From Candidatus Adiutrix sp. (GTDB lineage: Bacteria > Desulfobacterota > Desulfarculia > Adiutricales > Adiutricaceae): DNA of 64,000 bases. The stretch spans positions 1 through 64,000 of the forward strand of contig JAISFR010000081.1 in assembly GCA_031263565.1 (NCBI GenBank). Reading direction: 5' to 3'. A program made the translations under genes and the position numbers. The notes under the pieces were generated by a model. The model was not told where the DNA came from, ran no database searches, and saw nothing but the letters and a program-made list of their open reading frames with translations. Of this stretch, positions 57,684-64,000 are shown one piece after another (position 1 is the first letter of the stretch; each line of letters starts with the position of its first letter).

Positions 57684-58917
57684 GCCCGTCAAAAGCGCCG
57701 AAAACTGGGCCGCGCCGCTGGAGACCCTGGCCGGGCGGCGGCTGGCCCTGGTGGTCAGCGGCGGAGTGGCCGCTTACAAGGCCGCCGAGCTGGCCCGCCT
57801 TCTGGTCCGTTCCGGCGCTCAGGTCCGCGCGGTTTTGACCGCCAACGCCGCCCGTTTCGTCACCCCCCTGACTTTTGAATCTCTGACCGGCCAGCCCGCC
57901 TGTCTGGATATGTGGGTCCGGCCTCAGTATGATATTGAGCATATTGCCCTGGCCGACTGGGCCGAAGCCCTGATCGCGGCCCCGGCCACGGCCAATTTTC
58001 TGGCCAAGATGGCCCACGGGCTGGCCGATGATTTCGCCAGCACTTTTTTGCTGGCCTTTGGCGGGCCGGTCCTGGCCGCCCCGGCCATGAACAGCCGCAT
58101 GCTGGCCGCTCAGGCCACTAAGGCCAATCTGGAAAGCCTGGCCGGACGGGGGGTGGAACTGATCGCTTCCCGCACCGGTCTGCTGGCCTGCGGCACGGTC
58201 GGCGACGGGCGGCTGGCCGACCCCGAGACCATAGCCCTGGCTGCGGCCCGGGCTTTGGGGCCGGGCGACTTTTCCGGCCGCCGGCTGGTGGTCAGCGCCG
58301 GCTCCACCCGGGAGCCCTGGGATGATATCCGCTTTATGGCCAACCGGTCCAGCGGCCGCATGGGCCTGGATCTGGCCCTGGCCGCCTGGCTGCGGGGGGC
58401 CGAGGTGCAGGTGGCGGCCGGGCCGGCGGTGGCCGCTCCTCCGCCTTTGCCGGGCCTGACCTTTCAGACGGCGGAAAGCACCCGGGATATGCTGGAACTG
58501 ATCTCCGCCCTGGATTACGACACCCTGATCATGGCCGCCGCCCCGGCCGATTTCCGGCCGGCCGAACGGGTCGTCGGCAAGATCAAAAAAGGCGCTTCGA
58601 TGCCGCGCTTGGCCCTGGCGGCCAATCCGGATATTCTCAATAGCCTGCCCCGGGCCGGAGGGCGGCTTTATGTGGGCTTTGCCGCCGAGGAGGCCGACCT
58701 GGTCGAGCGGGCCCGGGGCAAGCTGCGCGACAAGGACCTGGACCTGGTGGCCGCCAACCGGGTCGGCGGGCCGGACGGGGCTTTCGCCTCGGCCGAAAAT
58801 CGGCTCTGGCTGGTCTACCGGGACGGCCGGACCGAAGAAATCGGGCCCCGGCCCAAGTTCGCGGCGGCCTGGAGCCTGCTGACGGCCGTCAAAAGCCTGG
58901 CCCCGAAGGGCGCTTAA
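57664..58917 (+). CDS. coaBC: Bifunctional phosphopantothenoylcysteine decarboxylase / phosphopantothenate-cysteine ligase
   Basis: A 417-residue flavoenzyme of coenzyme A synthesis. The CoaC half (about 15-190) has LVVSGGVAAYKAAEL, EHIALADWAEALIAAPATANFLAKMAHGLADD with the active His, PAMNSRM and the substrate-binding LACGTVGDGRL. The CoaB half (about 200-410) has SAGSTREPWDDIRFMANRSSGRMG and AAPADFRPAERVVGKIKK. The start at 57664 with GGAG four bases upstream is chosen; codons from 57625 are not family-like. CoA is also the acetyl acceptor in the ACS reaction. Confidence 0.93.
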   Translation: MSAPGSKPVKSAENWAAPLETLAGRRLALVVSGGVAAYKAAELARLLVRSGAQVRAVLTANAARFVTPLTFESLTGQPACLDMWVRPQYDIEHIALADWAEALIAAPATANFLAKMAHGLADDFASTFLLAFGGPVLAAPAMNSRMLAAQATKANLESLAGRGVELIASRTGLLACGTVGDGRLADPETIALAAARALGPGDFSGRRLVVSAGSTREPWDDIRFMANRSSGRMGLDLALAAWLRGAEVQVAAGPAVAAPPPLPGLTFQTAESTRDMLELISALDYDTLIMAAAPADFRPAERVVGKIKKGASMPRLALAANPDILNSLPRAGGRLYVGFAAEEADLVERARGKLRDKDLDLVAANRVGGPDGAFASAENRLWLVYRDGRTEEIGPRPKFAAAWSLLTAVKSLAPKGA

Positions 58918-58927
58918 GCCGGCCGCC

Positions 58928-59977
58928 ATGCCCGGAACCTATCAGTACGCCGATTCGCGCTCCGTTTCCCGGCTGAGTTCCGCCCGGGTGGATCTGGACG
59001 AGGTCATGCGGGCGGAGATCGGCCCGGCCTGGAATGCCTATCGCCGCCGCTGGGAGGCCGCCCGGACTTTTCAGGAGCAGCCGCCCTTCCCCCTGCACCT
59101 GGATCTGGAACTTAAATTCAGTTGCAATCTGCGCTGCCCCATGTGCCTGATGAGTCTGCCGCCGGACCAGAGGCGGGCTTACGGCCGGGCCGGGCGGGAA
59201 CTGAGTCTGGCCAGGGTGTGGGAGCTTCTGGACGAGGGCGCGGAAGAGGGGCTTTGCGCCCTGGGTTTCGGCGGTCTGTGGGAGCCGCTTTTGTCCCCTG
59301 ATCTGCCGGAAATAGTGGCCCGGGCCCGGGACCGGGGCCTGGTGGACGTGATGTTCAACACCAATGGCCTGCTTCTGGATGAAAAAACAGGGCGGGCTCT
59401 TATCCAGGCCGGCCTGACCCGGCTGATGATCAGTTTGGACGCGGCCACGCCGGAAACCTATGCCCGCCTGCGGGTCGGCTCGGATTTTGAGCGGGTCACG
59501 GCCAACATTGAAAATATTCTGGCCCTGCGTCAAAGTCTGGGCCGCCGCCTGCCGCTGGTGCGGCTGAGTTTTTGCCGCACGGCCGTCAATGAACACGAAC
59601 TGGAAGCTTTTCAGGGCCGCTGGCGGGGCCTGGTCGATTTTTTTTCCGTTCAGGCCTACGGCCGCTATCCCGGGGCCGCGCCGCCGGGCTTTCCCCGGGG
59701 CGGGGCAACGCCGCCGCCGGCCGGCCGCTGCGCCCAGCCCCATAAGCGCCTCCTGGTCCGCCATGACGGCCGGGTGCTGCCCTGCTGTGACGCCTCCGGG
59801 CTGGAACTGAACCTGGGCGATGTGGCGGACCGGTCTCTGGGTGAAATTTGGCGGGGGCGGCCTCTGGCCGATCTGCGCCGCCGACTGGCCGCCGGCGATT
59901 TAAGCGGCCCGGCCGCTCCCTGCCGGGCCTGTCAGGCCAAATTCCTGGCCGGGGCTGAAAACCCGTGCCAATCGTAA
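58928..59977 (+). CDS. Radical SAM/SPASM protein
   Basis: A 349-residue radical SAM enzyme. Motif CNLRCPMC (Cys66, Cys70, Cys73). FGGLWEPLLSPDLPEIV follows as the SAM-binding segment. The SPASM region has CAQPHKRLLVRHDGRVLPCC, NLGDVADRSLGEIWRG and CRACQ. The first 50 residues are an extra helical region. No ribosome site is obvious; it starts 11 bases after coaBC. It is paired with the TPR-glycosyltransferase gene, which starts 12 bases after its stop. A role in envelope glycan or peptide modification is inference only. Confidence 0.83.
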   Translation: MPGTYQYADSRSVSRLSSARVDLDEVMRAEIGPAWNAYRRRWEAARTFQEQPPFPLHLDLELKFSCNLRCPMCLMSLPPDQRRAYGRAGRELSLARVWELLDEGAEEGLCALGFGGLWEPLLSPDLPEIVARARDRGLVDVMFNTNGLLLDEKTGRALIQAGLTRLMISLDAATPETYARLRVGSDFERVTANIENILALRQSLGRRLPLVRLSFCRTAVNEHELEAFQGRWRGLVDFFSVQAYGRYPGAAPPGFPRGGATPPPAGRCAQPHKRLLVRHDGRVLPCCDASGLELNLGDVADRSLGEIWRGRPLADLRRRLAAGDLSGPAAPCRACQAKFLAGAENPCQS

Positions 59978-59988
59978 TCTGGTGAGCC

Positions 59989-61449
59989 ATGGCCATGGAC
60001 GAACGACTCAAGGAGATAGAAAGTCTTTTTTCCGAAGGGCGGGCCCGGGAGGCTCTGGATCTGCTTCAGCGCTTTCTGGAAGAGGCGCCGGAAAATGTGC
60101 GGGCCTGGAACGACCTGGGGGCCATCCTACAGGCCCTGGGCCAGTCCGAGGCGGCCGAGGAGGCCTTTCGGCGGGCGGTGGCGCTGGCCCCCGACCGGCG
60201 CGACAGCCGCAGCAACCTGGCCCTGGCCCTGGCCGCCCATGAAAAATGGGGCGAGGCCCGGGAACAGATCCAAAAGCTTCTGGCCGAAAATCAGAATGAC
60301 GACCGGCTCTGGATCTGGCTGGCCAAAATCGAGCAGTCCACCGGAAATCCGGCCGCGGCCGCGGACTATCTGGATCGGGCCCTGACCTTGAGGCCCGACC
60401 AGCCCGAGCTTCGGAAAGCCCGGGATAAACTGGCCGCCGAGGCGGCTTCGCCCGAAACACCGGCCGCCGTTCGGAAGCCGACCCTCTTGATGTGCTGCCA
60501 GAAATCCCTGGAGCATTTCGCCTTCGAACTCTGCGACGAGCTGGAGAAATACGCCGTGGTCCGCCGGGTGGTCGGCGACAATTTCGGTTCTTTTCACGGC
60601 CATTTGAACACGGCCTCCACCATCTGGCTGGACTGGGGCACGGAAATGGCCGTGGCGGCCACCAAACAGCCGCGTCTGCTGCACGGCAAAAAAGTCATTC
60701 TGCGGCTGCACAGCTTTGAGATCCTGAATCGTCTGGCCGGCCAGATCAATTACGAGGCGGTCAGCGACGTGGTCTTCGTCAGCCACTACCTGCGGCGGAT
60801 TTTTGAGCGGCTGATGCCCGGGCGCCTGACCGGGCGGCGGGTGCACGTCATCCACAACGGCATCAAGCTGGAACGCTTTCCTTTCATCCCCGGCAAGGGC
60901 CGCCGCAAAATAGCCGTGGTCGGCAAACTGGACGCCAAAAAAGACCCCATGCTCACGGTTCAGGCTTTCGCCTTCCTGCTCCGCCGGCACCCGGAACTGG
61001 AACTGCACGTGGCCGGCGGACCCGACGACAACCGCTATTATTTGTCTCTGCCGGATTTCCTGGCTAAAAACAACTTGGGGGAAAAGAGCAATTTTTACGG
61101 CCACGTGAAGGATATCCCGGGCTGGCTGGCCGACAAGGATTTCATCCTCTGCACCAGTCCCTTCGAATCTCAGGGCGTGGGCCTTCTGGAGGCCATGCAC
61201 CGGGGCCTGCGGCCTCTGATCTACAACTTTCCCGGGGCGGAAAGCCTGTATCCGGCCGCTTGTCTGTGGAATGATCTCGACGGGCTGGAAGCCTTGCTTC
61301 TGGGCGGCCCGGCGCCTGAGGACTGCCGTGATTTCGTGGCCGAAAAATACTCCATGGAGCGCCAGGCCCTGAATTTCCTGAAAGTCGTCACCGGCCGGGA
61401 ACCGGTGGTCGAAGAGCCGCCGGTGCCGCCGATTGCGGGCCCGGCCTGA
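59989..61449 (+). CDS. TPR-domain GT4-type glycosyltransferase
   Basis: A 486-residue fusion. Residues 1-150 contain about four TPR-like repeats (AWNDLGAILQALGQSEAAEEAFRRAVALAP and the following units). Residues 160-470 are a GT-B glycosyltransferase with an N-terminal Rossmann half and a C-terminal family-4 half: VHVIHNGIKLERF, KIAVVGKLDAKKDPMLTVQAF and the nucleotide-sugar motif FILCTSPFESQGVGLLEAMHRGL (ESQGxGLLEAM). The protein lacks a signal peptide and is cytoplasmic. The acceptor is unknown. It lies between a radical SAM gene and a chelatase-type gene. Confidence 0.83.
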   Translation: MAMDERLKEIESLFSEGRAREALDLLQRFLEEAPENVRAWNDLGAILQALGQSEAAEEAFRRAVALAPDRRDSRSNLALALAAHEKWGEAREQIQKLLAENQNDDRLWIWLAKIEQSTGNPAAAADYLDRALTLRPDQPELRKARDKLAAEAASPETPAAVRKPTLLMCCQKSLEHFAFELCDELEKYAVVRRVVGDNFGSFHGHLNTASTIWLDWGTEMAVAATKQPRLLHGKKVILRLHSFEILNRLAGQINYEAVSDVVFVSHYLRRIFERLMPGRLTGRRVHVIHNGIKLERFPFIPGKGRRKIAVVGKLDAKKDPMLTVQAFAFLLRRHPELELHVAGGPDDNRYYLSLPDFLAKNNLGEKSNFYGHVKDIPGWLADKDFILCTSPFESQGVGLLEAMHRGLRPLIYNFPGAESLYPAACLWNDLDGLEALLLGGPAPEDCRDFVAEKYSMERQALNFLKVVTGREPVVEEPPVPPIAGPA

Positions 61450-61466
61450 AAGGCCGCGGGAAAGAC

Positions 61467-63365
61467 ATGGCCCGGCCGAACGCCGATCCGCTGCTTTATC
61501 CCCTGGCCGCCCTGGTGGGGCAGCGGCCCATGCTGGAGGCCCTGCTGATGCTGGCGGTGGATCCCTCCATCGGCGGACTTCTGCTGGTGGGGGAGAAAGG
61601 CACGGCCAAGTCCACGGCGGCCCGGGCCCTGGCCGGGCTGCTGCCGCCGATAGAGGCGATTTCCGGCCGCGGCCCGGCCCCCTTTCGCACCGTGCCCCTG
61701 GGGGTGACCGAGGACCGGCTGCTGGGCGGCCTGGATTGGGCGGGCACCCTGAAGAGCGGGCGGCCCCTGCTGAGCCCGGGTCTTCTGAGCGAGGCCGACG
61801 GCGGGGTCCTTTACATCGACGAAATAAATCTTCTGGACATTTCCCTGGCCCATCTGATGCTGGACGCGGTTTCGGCCGGGCGGGTCACTGTGGAGCGGGA
61901 GGGCCTGTCGGCCGTCGGCCCCAGCCGGGTGGCCCTGTTGGCCACCATGAACCCCGAGGAGGGGCGTCTGGGGCCGCAACTGGCCGACCGTTTCGCTCTG
62001 TCGGTGGACCTCAAAGGCGAAAGCGATCCCCGGCGGCGGGTCGAAGTGCTGCGGCGGCGGCTGGAATTTGAGGCCTCGCCTTCGGCTTTTCAGAAAAAAT
62101 ACGCGGCGGAAAGTGAGCGTTTAAGGCGCCTGATCGAGGCCGGCCGGGCCAATCTGCCGAAAACAGGCTTCAGCGAGGCGGCCCGGAGCTTAATCGCCGA
62201 CCTGGCCGCCCGGGAACGCCTGGCCGGGCACCGGGGCGACCTGGCCCTGGCCAAGGCGGCCCGGGCCCGGGCCGCTCTTGACGGCCAGGAACTGGTTGGC
62301 CCCCGGGCGGTTCTGCAAATAGCCGATCTGGTTTTGCCTTCCCGCCGCCGCCCGGCTCCCCACCGCGAAGCGCCCCGGGTGAAAGTGGAGTATCTGAGCC
62401 GCCCCGACGCCGATAAGCCCCGGCTCTATGAAGAGCCCCTGGTTCTCGACAGCCCCGAGATTCCCCCGGAATATCGGGAATACTCCGCCGGGGAGCCGGA
62501 GGAAGACCTGGTCAGGGTCTTTCAATCGGCCGGGCCATACCGGGTGGTCACCCCTCAGGACCGCCGGGAAGTGGGGCCCAGGGGGCGCAGCGGGCGGCGC
62601 CTGAGCCGGGAGACCCTGGAGGCCCGCGGCCGGGCGGTGGGCGTCAGCGCCCGGCGCCTGGGCCGCCCTTTGTCGCTGTCGGCCACCCTCAGGGCCGCCG
62701 CGCCCTATCAGGCGGCCCGCCGGGCCGGCCGGGATGATGAGCGGCCGCTGATCCTCAGGCCCGCCGATTTCCGGGAAAAGGTCTATCGCCAGAAAACCGG
62801 CCGCCTGGTGATCTTCGTGGTCGATTCCTCCGGCTCCATCGGCACTCTCTACCGGATGGAGGAGGCCAAGGCCGCCGCCCTGGCCCTCCTGGGCGAGGCC
62901 TACCAGAAGAGGGACCGGGTGGCCCTGATCGCTTTCCACGGCCGGCGGGCCGACTTGCTCTTGCCGCCCACCAACAGCCCGGACCTGGCCGCGCGGCTGC
63001 TCTCGGAACTGCCGTCCGGCGGCAAGACCCCCCTGGCCGCCGCCCTGGCCCTGACCCGTCAGGTCCTGAGAGTGGAACAGGCCAAAGACCCGGCCCTGGA
63101 TCCCTACATCATCGTCATGACCGACGGCCGCCCCAACATTCCTCTGGCTCCGGGGGCCAACCCCTGGCGGGAAGTTCTGGGCCTGGCCGAGCAGATGAGC
63201 CAGGACCCCAGGCTTCACTTTCTGCTCATCGACACCGACCGGGGGGCTTACAACGACTACAAGCTGACGCGCGACCTGGCCGAAAAACTGCGGGCCCCCC
63301 GCCTCAATCTGGAAGAACTGCGGGCCGGGCGGCTGGCAGCCTGGCTGGAACGGACAGGCCGTTAG
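61467..63365 (+). CDS. Mg-chelatase-type AAA+/VWA protein (ChlI-ChlD fusion)
   Basis: A 632-residue protein. The AAA+ half has Walker A GEKGTAKST (42-50), Walker B VLYIDEINLL and a sensor ATMNPEEG, like ChlI/BchI. A charged, Arg-rich linker (about 290-440) leads to a VWA domain with MIDAS DSSGS (about 452-456) and TDGRPN, like ChlD. Such fusions activate CobN-type cobalt or nickel chelatases. In this organism corrinoid synthesis is a natural partner, but cobN is not in the window. It follows the glycosyltransferase by 17 bases. Confidence 0.83.
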   Translation: MARPNADPLLYPLAALVGQRPMLEALLMLAVDPSIGGLLLVGEKGTAKSTAARALAGLLPPIEAISGRGPAPFRTVPLGVTEDRLLGGLDWAGTLKSGRPLLSPGLLSEADGGVLYIDEINLLDISLAHLMLDAVSAGRVTVEREGLSAVGPSRVALLATMNPEEGRLGPQLADRFALSVDLKGESDPRRRVEVLRRRLEFEASPSAFQKKYAAESERLRRLIEAGRANLPKTGFSEAARSLIADLAARERLAGHRGDLALAKAARARAALDGQELVGPRAVLQIADLVLPSRRRPAPHREAPRVKVEYLSRPDADKPRLYEEPLVLDSPEIPPEYREYSAGEPEEDLVRVFQSAGPYRVVTPQDRREVGPRGRSGRRLSRETLEARGRAVGVSARRLGRPLSLSATLRAAAPYQAARRAGRDDERPLILRPADFREKVYRQKTGRLVIFVVDSSGSIGTLYRMEEAKAAALALLGEAYQKRDRVALIAFHGRRADLLLPPTNSPDLAARLLSELPSGGKTPLAAALALTRQVLRVEQAKDPALDPYIIVMTDGRPNIPLAPGANPWREVLGLAEQMSQDPRLHFLLIDTDRGAYNDYKLTRDLAEKLRAPRLNLEELRAGRLAAWLERTGR

Positions 63366-63412
63366 GCGCTGTCAAACGGCCTATCCGGCGGAATGGCCTT
63401 ATGGCCGGTTAT

Positions 63413-64000
63413 TCAGCTTAAATGCTTCGTTTGCGCGTTCAGCAGATGCTCCCCGGCATGGCAGATGATGATCTTTCCTTCCTGGTCGAGAAATTGAAAA
63501 TGAACCCGGAACTTTACTCCCTGTATCGTGTCTTTGACATGAGGGAAGAAAGTAATTTCCTCGCCGTTGTAAAGGCAGGTCCGGCTTTCCCAAACGGCCT
63601 GATCGCGTTTGCTGGCCTTGCTTTCCGTCATGGACATTTCCAGCCCGGTTTCATCCCTGAATTGTTCCTCGGAAAAAGAGCCCTTCTCAAATTTGGAGCG
63701 GTGAAGATTTTCGGCCAGGGCCTTGAATATCCTGGCGGCGGATACCGCCGCGTTCAGGTTTTGGTTCAGGGAAAAGTCCTGGATGGACTGATCGACCCGC
63801 TCATGAAAAATGAGCTTGGAACTGTACTTGGCCGCCGCAATGCGCTTGGCGTCCATGATTGATTCCGGGAAGTCCCAGGCGTTCACGGCGCCAAGGTCAT
63901 TTCTTAAATCCGCTATCAGGCGTTTCAGGTTCAGGTTTTCCTGGTTAAGCTGGCTGGCGGCGCTTCGCAGCCCCTCAAAGGCGGCGTCTTTTTCCCTGAT
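63413..64000 (-). CDS. Unknown protein, 5' end beyond the window
   Basis: The reverse frame is open from the right edge to TGA at 63413, giving 195 visible residues. The 38 residues encoded by 63887-64000 (REKDAAFEGLRSAASQLNQE and on) form a coiled coil, so the internal GTG at 63886 is not the true start. The visible C-terminus (SRTCLYNGEEITFFPHVKDT, then a hydrophobic strand GKIIICHAGEHLL) suggests a small beta-rich domain after a helical one. I recognise no family. It is convergent with the chelatase-type gene. Confidence 0.65.
   Translation of the reverse strand: MREKDAAFEGLRSAASQLNQENLNLKRLIADLRNDLGAVNAWDFPESIMDAKRIAAAKYSSKLIFHERVDQSIQDFSLNQNLNAAVSAARIFKALAENLHRSKFEKGSFSEEQFRDETGLEMSMTESKASKRDQAVWESRTCLYNGEEITFFPHVKDTIQGVKFRVHFQFLDQEGKIIICHAGEHLLNAQTKHLS

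Overview
The window is GC-rich, densely coded chromosomal DNA from an anaerobic Gram-negative bacterium, most likely a member of the Desulfobacterota (former Deltaproteobacteria). The Gram-negative outer membrane is shown by lptD, gmhA (heptose pathway) and lgt. Anaerobic C1 metabolism is shown by a complete carbonyl branch of the Wood-Ljungdahl pathway (acsD-acsA-acsB-acsC-acsE). The lineage assignment is an inference from gene content. I see no IS element, prophage, CRISPR array or rRNA operon.

Layout. The left edge (1-202) is non-coding: tandem ~60-nt units that fold into the same bulged hairpin with compensatory stem changes, ending at a 32-bp perfect palindrome. Next come a small DnaJ-zinc-finger-like gene with an exact sigma-54 promoter, yqeC, fur-ctpA, a DEAD-box helicase with a histone-H1-like tail, dnaJ-DHH phosphoesterase and a Sel1 protein (243-9656). 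A reverse-strand stretch holds pirin, a double Mop molbindin, and asd followed by fba (9752-14052). Then come an alpha/beta hydrolase, an EF-G paralogue, tRNA-Arg(CCG) and a coiled-coil protein. The forward run 18632-32382 carries a KamA-type radical SAM enzyme, sfsA, gmhA with an uncharacterised partner, a LUD protein, an FmdB-type zinc ribbon, hemC, cobA-hemD, a UvrD helicase, folC and lptD.

From 32468 to 47125 come a pentapeptide protein, a coupled cluster (two half-size GDT1 proteins, a radical SAM/SPASM protein and a GNAT), a GcvH-like protein lacking its lipoyl lysine next to lgt, a SPOR protein, a CDF exporter with an attenuator-like leader, a Bax-inhibitor-1 protein, a giant alpha-2-macroglobulin and scpB. 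The acs operon occupies 47398-56190 with a long leader and a 39-codon ORF. The right end has a polyprenyl synthase, a lipoprotein, coaBC, a second radical SAM/SPASM protein, a TPR-glycosyltransferase, a chelatase-type AAA+/VWA protein and a gene running off the edge.

How the parts connect. hemC and cobA-hemD make uroporphyrinogen III and precorrin-2/sirohydrochlorin, precursors of the corrinoid used by the AcsC/AcsD protein. folC polyglutamylates folate, the methyl carrier used by AcsE. yqeC and the molbindin suggest molybdenum or selenium hydroxylase chemistry elsewhere in the genome. Three copies of a ~150-165-bp double-hairpin intergenic repeat (about 10.7, 38.1 and 40.3 kb), one with terminal inverted repeats, are the only dispersed repeat of any size.
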